From Nocardioides antri (GTDB taxonomy: Bacteria; Actinomycetota; Actinomycetes; Propionibacteriales; Nocardioidaceae): a stretch of 64,000 bases of DNA. This document shows, piece by piece, positions 54,280 through 62,238 of this stretch. The notes below the pieces were generated by a model. The model did no database searches and was not told where the DNA came from. It saw nothing but the letters and a program-made list of their open reading frames with translations. Every line of letters starts with the position of its first letter. The first letter of the stretch is position 1. A program made the translations under genes and the position numbers. The stretch lies in assembly GCF_008373765.1 (NCBI RefSeq), contig NZ_VUJW01000012.1:36601-100600 (forward strand), in the 5' to 3' direction.

Positions 54280-54587
54280 CAGCAAGCACCCGTCTTGTCG
54301 CTGACCCGGCGCGCGAGCTTCACCAGGTCGGGATCGGGGGAGTAGTCCGGCCAGGCGATCTCGTGACAGGTGTCGCTACCTGCGGGATGTATGTCGAGGA
54401 ACCTGTCGGGGATGCTGTTGATCCAGGCACCCTGCTCCTCGACGCGCACGTTGTACGTGCCGCTGCGGGAGTTCACCACCCACCCGTCGATCTTGAAGCA
54501 GGCGGTTCGGGTGCAGTTCCACCCGGCGCTGCTGTCCGGTCCCTCGATCCCCCAACTCAGGAAGGGGAGTTCTGCGTGAAAGTCCAT
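54279..54587 (-). CDS. Phage hypothetical protein
   Basis: 102 residues. Beta-rich, with Trp and Cys (GWNCTRTACFKIDGWVV, DTCHEIAWPDYSPDPDLV). Weak ribosome-binding site. It is first in the small-gene block after the replication genes. Not recognised. Confidence 0.55.
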   Translation of the reverse strand: MDFHAELPFLSWGIEGPDSSAGWNCTRTACFKIDGWVVNSRSGTYNVRVEEQGAWINSIPDRFLDIHPAGSDTCHEIAWPDYSPDPDLVKLARRVSDKTGAC

Positions 54588-54769
54588 TTGGTGTTCATTT
54601 CGATAAGGTATTCGTACTGACGGTTCGTGTAGTTGTTTCGTTTATTTGTGGCCCCAATAGTCAGGGGGAACAAACAAAGTCGAAGGACGTCGGGCTACTT
54701 ATCGACCGGAGGGCTACGCCCCCCTCTCCGAGGGGCCGGAACGGCACCGATCGACAAGCAGCGCCACGT
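54588..54769. other. AT-richer, structured intergenic region
   Basis: The 182 bases between the rep gene and the next gene are locally rich in A/T (TTCGTTTATTTGTGG) and contain a GC hairpin (CGGAGGGC...CTCTCCG). AACAAACAAAG at 54669 recurs inverted near 56630. It could hold a terminator for rep and a promoter for the small genes, or an origin. No gene is supported. Confidence 0.4.
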
Positions 54770-56116
54770 TCAGTCCTCACCCCCCGGCGAAGGTCTACGA
54801 CCAGCGACCCACGCAGCGCTTTTGCCCTGACCCACGGAGTCGGCGACGTTGACGATCTGGCCGGCCTCGTTCATCTCGACCAGGAGGTCGCGGATCACGT
54901 TGCTGCCGAACAACACGTCGAGGCGGTCGTCCTCGCGCGTCGCCAGCTCCTTCATGGCGTTCACCACGCCGGTGCCGGAGAACGGGACGGGGGCATCAAC
55001 GGTCGCACCCGTGTCGGCGTCCACAACGGCCTTAGTGGCCTCGTGGAGGGTCTCCCAGATCGCGACGCGGGTCCGTGCCCGACGTTCCTCTGCCTCCGCC
55101 TCAGGCGTGTCAGCGAGCTCGGCCAGGTTCGGCGATCCCCACGAGACGCAGAGGTCGTCGCCGATGTCGTCGCGCACGCCCTGGTAGTTGACCTTCGGGT
55201 CGTCGCCGCCGAACGGCTTCCGCTTCTCGAACACCAGCTTGCCATTCCCGCGACCCGACGAGACGCCCTGGAGGTAGGCCATGACGTCCGCCTTCGCGGC
55301 GAACGCCGAGCTGCCTCGGTAGGTCGGCTTGTCGGTCCGGTTGGCGGTCTTGACCGCGTGATGGAGGAACAGGACGAAGCACCCGAGCCGTTCGGCGAGC
55401 CGACCTGCTGCGCGATACATCTGCGCCGATGGCGCGGAGTCGTTCTCGCTGCTGTCCGGATCCATCATGTCCACCTGCGTGTCCAGCACGATCAGGCGCG
55501 GTGTGAGGTCCTTGCCCTTGATCCACTCGTCGAGCTGGAGAATGCCGACCTCATAGAAGTGACCGTCCCTCGGGTCCATCCGCTGCACCAGCGGCTGCAG
55601 CTCCTGATCCGTCTCCGACGCGAAGTAGAACGCGACCCGCGCGCCGTCGTAGTCCGCCGGATGTTCGCGCCGCCAACCCCGGATGAAGGACTTCAGGGAC
55701 TCGCCGCCCTCCATGGCGACGTACACGACGTCACCGTGCAGGTTGATGCTCTGGTGCGCCCACTCGGCCGCTCCGGACGCGATCCGGTAGGACAGGTCGA
55801 TGGCGACGGCGGACTTGCCGATGCCCGGCTGCGCGTACATGCAGCCGACACCAACGGCGGGGAAGCACCTCTCGACCAGGGCCGGTGTCTCGGCGTCGAG
55901 GTCGATCTCCCACGAGAACACCAGCGGCGATGGCTTCGCCTTCTGCTTCTCCGTGGTGGTCAGGATCTTCACGACCTCAGCTCGTGGCAGGTCGCGCCAG
56001 TCCGGTCTGAAGAAGTCCAGCGCCGAGACCTCGTCCGGCTTGATCCCGGTCTCGCGTTTGCCGTTCTCGATGTACCAGTGGACGCCGTTCTGATCGACTT
56101 CGAACTCGTTGCTCAT
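54770..56116 (-). CDS. RepA-like AAA ATPase/helicase
   Basis: 448 residues. Walker A AQPGIGKSAV, Walker B LIVLDTQVDM, sensor FLHHAVKT, and RGSSAFAAKADV resemble RecA-fold RepA/AAA_25 hexameric helicases used by plasmids and phages. Probably loads at or unwinds a phage origin. Start overlaps the stop of the 154-residue protein (ATGA). Confidence 0.85.
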   Translation of the reverse strand: MSNEFEVDQNGVHWYIENGKRETGIKPDEVSALDFFRPDWRDLPRAEVVKILTTTEKQKAKPSPLVFSWEIDLDAETPALVERCFPAVGVGCMYAQPGIGKSAVAIDLSYRIASGAAEWAHQSINLHGDVVYVAMEGGESLKSFIRGWRREHPADYDGARVAFYFASETDQELQPLVQRMDPRDGHFYEVGILQLDEWIKGKDLTPRLIVLDTQVDMMDPDSSENDSAPSAQMYRAAGRLAERLGCFVLFLHHAVKTANRTDKPTYRGSSAFAAKADVMAYLQGVSSGRGNGKLVFEKRKPFGGDDPKVNYQGVRDDIGDDLCVSWGSPNLAELADTPEAEAEERRARTRVAIWETLHEATKAVVDADTGATVDAPVPFSGTGVVNAMKELATREDDRLDVLFGSNVIRDLLVEMNEAGQIVNVADSVGQGKSAAWVAGRRPSPGGED

Positions 56117-56577
56117 TCGGAGTCTCCGATCTCGTACGGGAACTCCTGGTCGGGCTTCGCCGCGACCTCGTCGGCGTCGACCTCGTCCTCGAGGACGCCC
56201 TGCTCGTGCTCGATGCGGGGATCGCTCTGGATGTAGATGCCGCGCTGGACGAGACCTTCACCGCGCAACCAGGCTTCGGCCACCTCCAAGTCCAAGCGAT
56301 ACAGACCTCGCTTACCGTCCGGGTTTTTCACCACCAGGCCGGTCTTGTGCAGCAAGTTTCCGCCTCCGGCGACGTTGAGCAGCTTCGCGATATGTGGCAC
56401 CAAACGGTCGACATCGGCCTCATCGCGTTCATTGAGCATCTTTGAGTACGAGTAGAGGACTGCTTTCGTGAGCGAGTACCACTTTCCGTATTTCTGCTCG
56501 ATCAGGTCGTGATAGGTCACAAGCCACCTGACAAGGTCGGCATGCGACTCTGTAAGTTCATATGTATTGATAGACAT
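56113..56577 (-). CDS. Replication-linked hypothetical protein
   Basis: 154 residues. Middle segment (EADVDRLVPHIAKLLNVAGG, then LVVKNPDGKRGLYRLDLEVA) looks like a winged helix; the end is acidic (EDEVDADEV). Translationally coupled to the RepA-like ATPase, hence perhaps an initiator or loader partner. Also the only candidate for a DNA-binding regulator of this size in the element. Confidence 0.65.
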   Translation of the reverse strand: MSINTYELTESHADLVRWLVTYHDLIEQKYGKWYSLTKAVLYSYSKMLNERDEADVDRLVPHIAKLLNVAGGGNLLHKTGLVVKNPDGKRGLYRLDLEVAEAWLRGEGLVQRGIYIQSDPRIEHEQGVLEDEVDADEVAAKPDQEFPYEIGDSE

Positions 56578-56678
56578 TAGATACGATCTCTTTGTAGGTT
56601 CTTTCTCTCTTGGACGCCCGCCAGCGCTTTGTTTGTTGGCAGGCTTCCTTTACGACCATAAATCGCAAAAGTGACTAA

Positions 56679-56718
56679 CCCCCGTCCCCCAGGCGTGAAT
56701 ACTGCTTGGGAACGGGGG
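56679..56718 (-). terminator. Terminator-like hairpin after the early zinc genes
   Basis: Arms CCCCCGT and ACGGGGG enclose further pairing (CCCAAG with CTGGG). On the minus strand TTAGTCACTTTT follows. It lies 7 bases behind the stop of the 47-residue gene. The U-tract is interrupted. Confidence 0.5.
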
Positions 56719-56724
56719 CTCGCT

Positions 56725-56868
56725 CTACCGGTCGATTACCGGCTCAGCGAGGTAGTGCGCCATCCAGCAGCCGATGCAGATCGGAACGGTGCCGTCCTCG
56801 GACCGGCCTCGGGTCTTCCTCTCGCAGCCGCTGGTGCTGCAGGGCAGAAGCTCGTTGTCGCCGGTCAT
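56725..56868 (-). CDS. Small zinc-finger phage protein
   Basis: 47 residues. CSTSGCERKTRGRSEDGTVP then ICIGCWMAHY, a C-x4-C and C-x2-C pair. ATG overlaps the stop of the preceding zinc-ribbon gene (ATGA). Probably early-expressed. Function unknown. Confidence 0.65.
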   Translation of the reverse strand: MTGDNELLPCSTSGCERKTRGRSEDGTVPICIGCWMAHYLAEPVIDR

Positions 56869-57023
56869 GACGCTCTTCGGCACGGCCCGCACAACACCTG
56901 CGACCGAGCACGGCAGCCAGCCAGCCACTCGGGATCGGTCTCGGTATCCTCGGTGCCGCCGCAGTCGGCGCATCGGGGTGCCTCCCACCTGACGTTGGTG
57001 AGTCGGTCCAGAAGCTCGCTCAT
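56865..57023 (-). CDS. Small zinc-ribbon phage protein
   Basis: 52 residues: a helical start (SELLDRLTNVRWEAP), RCADCGG, an acidic linker and VLCGPCRRAS: two CxxC pairs. First gene of the leftward early operon, preceded by a strong leader hairpin. Function unknown; possibly a nucleic-acid-binding regulator. Confidence 0.65.
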   Translation of the reverse strand: MSELLDRLTNVRWEAPRCADCGGTEDTETDPEWLAGCRARSQVLCGPCRRAS

Positions 57024-57474
57024 GCGATTCCTTCTCTGTAGTTATGGCGGAAGGGACCGGCGCGCCAACCATCGGCACGCCGGTCCCAGATTCCTGAACG
57101 GTCGACCCCTCAGCTTCTCGCTGGTCCGTTCCCCTGGTCGCAAACCCGAGCCATGGAAGCTCGACGCGATCTACCTAGGGTCGATTACCGGCACTAGGCG
57201 GTTGCGGCGTCAACAGCTAATCCGATGTTCGAGGTGGGGAACCAGGGTCCCGTCGCTCTACTTGCCGAGCTGCGTCGGCGGCGTTATCCGCTTCTGCCAA
57301 GAGCGACCCGCCTCCTGCACATCCTTGCGGTGTCGCTGATATCGAAGTTACCAGGGAATCCGGCGGATTCGGCCTTAGCGCCGATAATCTCAGGCGATTA
57401 TCAACGTCCTTACGTTCGCTCTTCTTGTGCACAGTCCGATAACTGCGCCTATTTGTACAGCTCGTCTTTATGGA
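57024..57474. other. Early control region, no gene seen
   Basis: 451 bases between the integrase stop and the first early gene. It has the dyads GAATCC-GGC-GGATTC (57356-57370) and GATAATC-TCAGGC-GATTATC (57383-57402), the leader hairpin (57053-57087), and GTCGATTACCGGC (57180-57192), also at 56731-56743. Probably holds the early promoter and operator. Open frames here look like noise. Confidence 0.55.
57053..57087 (-). promoter_or_regulatory. Leader hairpin upstream of the early operon
   Basis: Minus-strand GGGACCGGCGTGCC and GGCGCGCCGGTCCC pair over 14 bases with one G-U, loop GATGGTT. It lies 30 bases before the first early ATG. No U-tract follows, so an attenuator, mRNA stabiliser or protein site is more likely than a terminator. 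Confidence 0.55.
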
Positions 57475-59145
57475 CTAACTGTTCAGCCCCCGCGCCGCCG
57501 CGAGGACCGTCTCGACCTCATCCAGCGTGACCGTCAGGGAGGCGTTCTCGCGAGCCTGGGCGATCCGCTCTGCGAGCTCGTCGAGAACCCCGTAGTTCCG
57601 CGCCCGCATCCCGTGGCTCTTGCAGAGGCCCTTGGTGTAGTGCTTCTTGTCGCAGCCGAAGATCTCGCAGGTCGCCGCCAGGTCGGCGCGGTTGTAGATC
57701 ACGCTGTCACCGTGCACCGGCACGACCACGAGCTGTTCCTTGGTCAGCTCGACACGATCCAGGACGCCGCGCAACGCAGCTCGTTGATCGGGGGTCCAGC
57801 CCGTGTCGGCGATGTTGCGGAGTCCGTCGATGTCCGGCTCGTCACCGGTAAGGGCGACCGCCGCATCTGCGACCGCCGCCTCGGCCTTCGACAGCCTGGC
57901 GTTCAGCTTCGCCTGCGCGGCGTGGAAGACGTTCGCCTCGATCTCGCCGAGGGATCGACGGACCTCGAGGTCAGCGAGGCCGTCGCGGATCTTGTCCCGC
58001 GTCTCTACGGCGGTCGCGTACGCCGCGGCTGACGCGTCCCTCGCCGTCTGCGTCTCGGCCTGCGTCAGGGCCTCCAGTGCGTCTAGGTGAGGCAGGAGCC
58101 ATGACCCAACAACGCGCTCGACGGTCGCGCGCAGGATCGAGGTGCCGGAGCAGGCGCCGGGATTAGCTCGATGCGTCGAGCAGACCGCCAGCGAGGTCGG
58201 CCGTTCGTACGAGTCGATGAAGGTCGAGCCGCCGCAGATTCCGCACTTCACGAATCCGGCGAGCCACCACCGTTCGCCGGCACCGGAGGCCTTCTTGCCC
58301 AAGGGCGCGCGGCGCTCGCGCTCGGCCTGGAACGCCAACCACTCGGCCTCGGTGATGATCGGCTCGTGTGCCCCTCGGATGTCGCGGAGGTCCTTCTCCT
58401 TGCTGATGAAACCGACACTGAACCCGGCATCCATCCACCGTGACAGCGTTCGGACCGACCACTCCGATCCCGTCGCCTTGACCCGCCACCCACTGTCGTT
58501 CAACCAGCGCACGAGCGGTGTGAAACCCTCGCCACGGGTGTACCGACGGAAGACCTCGCGAACGGCTTCGGCCTCGCTCTCGTTGATGACGTAGCGCCCG
58601 TTCTCGCGGCGACCACCAGAGGTGAGGTCGAACTTGTAGTCGTAGCCGAACTGCGGGTTCGTTGTCTTCGGGAGACCTGCCTCGATGCGCCTCTCGTGGG
58701 CGCGCTTCCAGTTCTCCCCGACGCGCTTGGAGTAGGCCACGTCGAACACGGTGTGGACGCCGTACTGGATGTAGCCTGCGTACGTCGAACGATCGATCTT
58801 GCCGCCGTCGTGAACGGCGTGCCACTCAACGCCGATGAGGTCAAACAGGTCGAGGAGTTCTGCTCGATCGCGCTCCTCACGGGAGAGACGCGACGTCCAC
58901 CGCGTCACGAACACGTCCGCGTCACCGGCCTCGATCAGCTTGAGGGCGCTATCGAGGCCAGGGCGCTTCGACCGATCGAGGAGGCCCGACTTGCCGTCGT
59001 CGTCGTGTTCCGCCACAACGATCCAACCCTGCTGCTCGGCGTAGGCTCGGGTGATCACCAGTTGATCCGCCACCGAGGCGGACTGCTCCTCGGACCTGTC
59101 CTGCAGGGTGCTCTTCCTCGCGTAGAGGATCGCGCGCTTCGTCAT
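57475..59145 (-). CDS. Large serine integrase
   Basis: 556 residues. Resolvase domain with catalytic S12 (ILYARKSTLQ), TRWTSRLSREERDR, then recombinase domain (GYDYKF...REVFRRYTRGEG) and zinc ribbon (VKCGICGG...AVCSTH). A long coiled coil follows (residues 360-450). The end has an extra CEIFGC...GLCKSH zinc motif. ATG overlaps the stop of truncated tadB. It recombines attP with attB in tadB; an excision factor is not seen. Confidence 0.95.
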   Translation of the reverse strand: MTKRAILYARKSTLQDRSEEQSASVADQLVITRAYAEQQGWIVVAEHDDDGKSGLLDRSKRPGLDSALKLIEAGDADVFVTRWTSRLSREERDRAELLDLFDLIGVEWHAVHDGGKIDRSTYAGYIQYGVHTVFDVAYSKRVGENWKRAHERRIEAGLPKTTNPQFGYDYKFDLTSGGRRENGRYVINESEAEAVREVFRRYTRGEGFTPLVRWLNDSGWRVKATGSEWSVRTLSRWMDAGFSVGFISKEKDLRDIRGAHEPIITEAEWLAFQAERERRAPLGKKASGAGERWWLAGFVKCGICGGSTFIDSYERPTSLAVCSTHRANPGACSGTSILRATVERVVGSWLLPHLDALEALTQAETQTARDASAAAYATAVETRDKIRDGLADLEVRRSLGEIEANVFHAAQAKLNARLSKAEAAVADAAVALTGDEPDIDGLRNIADTGWTPDQRAALRGVLDRVELTKEQLVVVPVHGDSVIYNRADLAATCEIFGCDKKHYTKGLCKSHGMRARNYGVLDELAERIAQARENASLTVTLDEVETVLAAARGLNS

Positions 59146-59864
59146 GGGAACGATCGTACGCAGCAAACGTCTTCTTGGACACCGTTCGCGAGCCGCGCAC
59201 CGTTGATCGTCCAGGACTGGCGCGCCTCGAGCTCGGACCTCGTGCGCAGGTCGTCGCGGAGGTAGCCCGACAGGTTGCGGAGCAGGCGGCCCAGCTCGCC
59301 GCCGCCGACCTCGCGCGCCACCCGCAGCCCCTCGACAACGCGGTCGCCGACGGGATCGGCGAGCCGTCCCTTGAGCCGGTCGAGGCAGTCGCCGAACCGG
59401 CCCGACACCTGGTAGTCCAACGCGAACGCCTCGAACGCCGGCCGCAGCGGCTCGGGGCCGCGCACCGCGAGCGCGGCGACCGCGTCCGGCAGCGACATCC
59501 CCGCACGTACGGCGGACGCGAGGTCGTCCACCGCCTCGGGCCACACCTCGGCGTACTCCCTTCGACGGGTTCGCACGCGGCCGGAGAGGACCGCCACCGG
59601 GAGGTACGCCGCCAGCGCCCCGACCACGACCGCCAGCGGCGTCGTGCGCGAGACGGCGAGGACCGTCAGGCAGACGACCGCCCCGGTGGCGCCGCACAGC
59701 AACAGCAGCGAGCGGGGCGACACCCCGGCCAGGCCCGCCTCGGCCAGCATCCGCTCGAGCCGACCCGGCGTGGTGGCCGCCGGTCGCGGCGCGCGCGGGG
59801 TGGCGAACGCGGACCAGATCAGCAGGGCACCGAGCCCGAACCCCAGACCGACCAGCGCGCCCAT
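59142..59864 (-). pseudogene. tadB: tadB 5' part, truncated by the prophage
   Basis: 240 codons, 225 from tadB and 15 from phage. It keeps the N-terminal helices and the T2SF domain (VWPEAVDDLASAVRAGMSLPD) up to RSELEARQSWTINGARLA, then NGVQEDVCCVRSFP. The last two membrane helices are missing. Begins 1 base after the tadA stop. Excision in the CT(N)GCG core rejoins it in frame with 36642-36460. Confidence 0.92.
59187..59192. other. attR core, right prophage junction
   Basis: Minus-strand CTCGCG at 59192-59187, equivalent to CTGGCG at the left junction. tadB upstream part (…TINGARLA) lies on the right; phage bases follow and give 15 nonnative residues before stop. It is 42 bases from the integrase ATG. 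Confidence 0.75.
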
Positions 59865-59865
59865 G

Positions 59866-61179
59866 TCACTCGGCTTCGTGAAGGAGACGGCGTACGTCGA
59901 TGCCGACCCGTTCGTAGTGCTCGACCCGCGGCGGGGTCCCGATCCCGCGCCGTAGCCGTCCCTCCCGGAGCTCGAAGACGGGCTCCGTCTCGATGATGTC
60001 CTGCTCGATCCGACCGGGGACTGCGACGATCTCGGTGACCCGGCGGGTGCCGCGGTGGTCGACCTCCAGGTGGACGACGAGGTCGACCGAGGAGGCCACG
60101 GTGGGCACCACGAACCTGGCCGAGATGTTCTCGCCCGCCAGGAGCGGCAGGGTGCAGGCCTTGGTCAGCGCCTCGCGCGCGCTGTTGGCGTGGATGGTGC
60201 ACAGCCCCGGCAGCCCGCTGTTGAGGGCCAGCAGCAGGTCGAGCGCCTCCTCTGCGCGGACCTCGCCGACGATGATCCGGCTCGGCCTCATCCGGAGCGA
60301 CTCCTTGATCAGGTCGCGCAGCCGGATCTCGCCCGTGCCCTCCAGGCCCTCCTGCCGGGTCTGCAACGCCACCCAGTCGGGGTGGGGGAACCGCACCTCG
60401 AAGACCTCCTCGACCGAGATCACTCGCTCTCCGCCCGGGATCGCCGCCGCCAGGCAGTTGAGCATCGTCGTCTTGCCGGCCTGCGTCCCTCCGCTGACGA
60501 GGATGTTGAGACCGGCGCGCACCGACGCCTCGAGGAAGAGCGCCGCGGAGGGCGTCAGGCTCTGCAGGTCGACCAGCTCGGAGAGCCGGGAGGCGCGGAC
60601 GACGTACTTGCGGATGTTGACCGCCGAGAACCCACGGCTGATGCCCTGCAGCACGACGTGGAGCCGGTGGCCCTGCGGCAGCATCGCGTCGACGAACGGC
60701 CGGCTCAGGTCGACCCGGCGGCCGGTCGTCTTGAGCATCCGCTCCACCAGCTCGGAGACCTGGGCCTCGGTCAGCATCAGGTTGGTCAGCTCGTGGCGGC
60801 CGTTCCTCGCCACGAACACCCGGTCCGGACTGTTGATCCAGACCTCCTCGACCGTCGGGTCGTCGAGCAGGGGCTGCAGGGGACCGAAGCCGGACACCCG
60901 CGCGACCAGCTCGTCGACGACGCCGTCGGCGTCGGCGACCGGCAGCACCACTCCGGTCAGGCTGCGGTCGTCGTGCTCCCGCACCAGCGACTCGGCGAGC
61001 CTCCGGACGGCAATGATCTCGCGCTGCGGGTCCAGCCCGTCGCGGCGTACGGCGGCGCGCAGCGCCTCGTCGAGGTGACCGACCACGTCGTCTTGGGTGC
61101 GCAGCACCGCGACCCTGCGCCCAGTGGCGTCGGCCGCCCCGGACAGGGGCGGCGGCTGGGCAGGCTGCAGCATGGCCAT
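59866..61179 (-). CDS. tadA: Tad pilus ATPase TadA/CpaF
   Basis: 437 residues. Secretion-ATPase motifs: ILVSGGTQAGKTTMLN (Walker A), the Asp box, LRMRPSRIIVGEVRAEEALDLLLALNSG (Walker B) and HANSAREAL. It powers Flp pilus assembly and lies upstream of tadB. It is the first tad gene here; no TadZ is adjacent. Intact, but its partner TadB is not. Confidence 0.94.
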   Translation of the reverse strand: MAMLQPAQPPPLSGAADATGRRVAVLRTQDDVVGHLDEALRAAVRRDGLDPQREIIAVRRLAESLVREHDDRSLTGVVLPVADADGVVDELVARVSGFGPLQPLLDDPTVEEVWINSPDRVFVARNGRHELTNLMLTEAQVSELVERMLKTTGRRVDLSRPFVDAMLPQGHRLHVVLQGISRGFSAVNIRKYVVRASRLSELVDLQSLTPSAALFLEASVRAGLNILVSGGTQAGKTTMLNCLAAAIPGGERVISVEEVFEVRFPHPDWVALQTRQEGLEGTGEIRLRDLIKESLRMRPSRIIVGEVRAEEALDLLLALNSGLPGLCTIHANSAREALTKACTLPLLAGENISARFVVPTVASSVDLVVHLEVDHRGTRRVTEIVAVPGRIEQDIIETEPVFELREGRLRRGIGTPPRVEHYERVGIDVRRLLHEAE

Positions 61180-61270
61180 GGCGACTCTCCCGAGAATGAG
61201 ATCCGGCGGCAGATGAACCGTAGGGGACCGGAACCCGCTTGGCGAGAGGAAGAACCAAGCTGTGGAGAAC

Positions 61271-61468
61271 TCAGCCGGCCGGCTCGTCCCCGAGTTGTGA
61301 CCGACGTGCGAAGTCCGGGTCGGTCACCTCGACCCGGTCCATCTCCTGGTCCTCACAGCTGCACAGCGCGACGGTGACGCGCTCCGCCGAGCGCCCCACG
61401 ACGCGCCACGACCCGCCCGTGGCCTCCCAGCGGGAGAGGACCTCGGGAACGTCGGCGCTCGGGTCCAT
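61271..61468 (-). CDS. Small protein linked to the SufR-like regulator
   Basis: 65 residues. It has one CSC motif (TVALCSCEDQEMDRVEV) and a Trp-rich start (VLSRWEATGGSWRVVGRS). Begins 1 base after the regulator stop, so they are co-transcribed. Perhaps a small redox or adaptor protein. Not recognised. Confidence 0.65.
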   Translation of the reverse strand: MDPSADVPEVLSRWEATGGSWRVVGRSAERVTVALCSCEDQEMDRVEVTDPDFARRSQLGDEPAG

Positions 61469-61469
61469 C

Positions 61470-62147
61470 TCAGCTCGCCGTGCGCACCTTCACGCAGCAC
61501 ATGCCGGGCTCGGGCTCGAGGCAGGCGGCGACCTGCGAGCAACCGAGGCCGTCGGCCACGCCCTCCACGAAGTCGCGGTTCAGCCCGCAGACCAGGGTGG
61601 TGTGCTTGTGCGCCAGCGTGTCGAACGGGCAGTTGGACAGCTCGACGACGTCGTCCGCCACGCGGGGCTCATACCCCTGGCTGCGCAGCACCTCCGCCAT
61701 CGCGCCGAGCGGCTCGCCGGTGTCGAGGCCTTCGGCCGAGCGCCCCACGTCGACGCCGATGTCGTGCGCGGCGGCCTGCAGCGACTCCGGCAGCGACGAG
61801 CCCTCGCCGGCGCGGGTGACCGCGGCCGCGAGGATGTCGCCGACCAGGTCGTAGCGGCGCGGAGGCAGCGAGACCGCGAACTCCCGGGCGGCTCGGCGGT
61901 AGAGCTTGCTGGGGCGTCCCGCGCCGGGCCCGGACCGGCCGGACAGGCGGCGGAACTCCACCTCGAGCAGGCCCTCCGCGACAAGCCGGTCGAGGTGGAA
62001 GTTGACGTTGTGCTGGGCGATCCCGAGCGCCGAAGCGGCCTGCTCGCGGCCGACCGGCTCGGCCTGGGCAACGACGTACTCGTAGAGGGCACGGCGAGTC
62101 TCGTCCGCCAGCGCGCCGATCCCGGCCGCCGTCGATTGCAGGTCCAT
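61470..62147 (-). CDS. SufR-like winged-helix regulator with C-terminal cysteines
   Basis: 225 residues. Winged helix near the N-terminus (DETRRALYEYVVAQAEPVG, ASALGIAQHNVNFHLDRLVA, GRPSKLYRR). The C-terminus has Cys in VELSNCPF, TLVCGLN, GCSQVAAC and PGMCCVKV, fitting an Fe-S binding sensor like SufR. It diverges from a DoxX/ferredoxin reductase pair across a promoter with a dyad. Probably a redox or iron sensor for that pair. Confidence 0.8.
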   Translation of the reverse strand: MDLQSTAAGIGALADETRRALYEYVVAQAEPVGREQAASALGIAQHNVNFHLDRLVAEGLLEVEFRRLSGRSGPGAGRPSKLYRRAAREFAVSLPPRRYDLVGDILAAAVTRAGEGSSLPESLQAAAHDIGVDVGRSAEGLDTGEPLGAMAEVLRSQGYEPRVADDVVELSNCPFDTLAHKHTTLVCGLNRDFVEGVADGLGCSQVAACLEPEPGMCCVKVRTAS

Positions 62148-62172
62148 GCCCCCAGTCTAAAACAGATGACTC

Positions 62173-62224
62173 TTGACACAAGACGCTGTTCAGTTCTAGT
62201 TTCGAAGTTCATCAATTTTAGAAC
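62173..62224 (+). promoter_or_regulatory. Promoter and operator of the DoxX/reductase pair
   Basis: TTGACA (62173-62178), 18 bases, TAGTTT (62197-62202). The dyad GTTCTA (62193-62198) and TAGAAC (62219-62224) covers the -10 and start. Suggests repression by the divergent SufR-like regulator. Function inferred. Confidence 0.55.
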
Positions 62225-62238
62225 TCAAGGAGCGCACC

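Larger units (their letters stand above)
36637..59192. mobile_element. Serine-integrase prophage (about 22.5 kb) inserted in tadB
   Basis: The element is bounded by 5' and 3' halves of tadB that share only a CT(N)GCG core. It has integrase, replication, packaging (HNH-terminase, portal, protease, capsid), siphovirus-like tail genes, holin-like genes, and at least two reverse-oriented cargo genes. No endolysin, cI-like repressor, small terminase or obvious excision factor is recognised. The minus-strand order follows HK97-type modules. It is either a minimal temperate phage or a satellite or degenerate prophage that needs help to lyse. Confidence 0.92.

Noticed and set aside
54633-54830. Plus-strand frame of 65 residues beside rep
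   Set aside because: Low-quality composition, spans the hairpin and the rep 3' end.
56865-57023. Frameshift in the 52-residue zinc-ribbon gene
   Set aside because: On careful re-reading of the bases the frame is continuous with two CxxC pairs and ends in the ATGA overlap.
57225-57530. Plus-strand frame of 101 residues in the early control region
   Set aside because: Composition is not coding-like, and it overlaps the integrase end and dyads.
57475-59697. 740-residue reading frame through the integrase
   Set aside because: The first 184 residues are the wrong frame of tadB; the true integrase begins at ATG 59145 (TKRAILYARKS).
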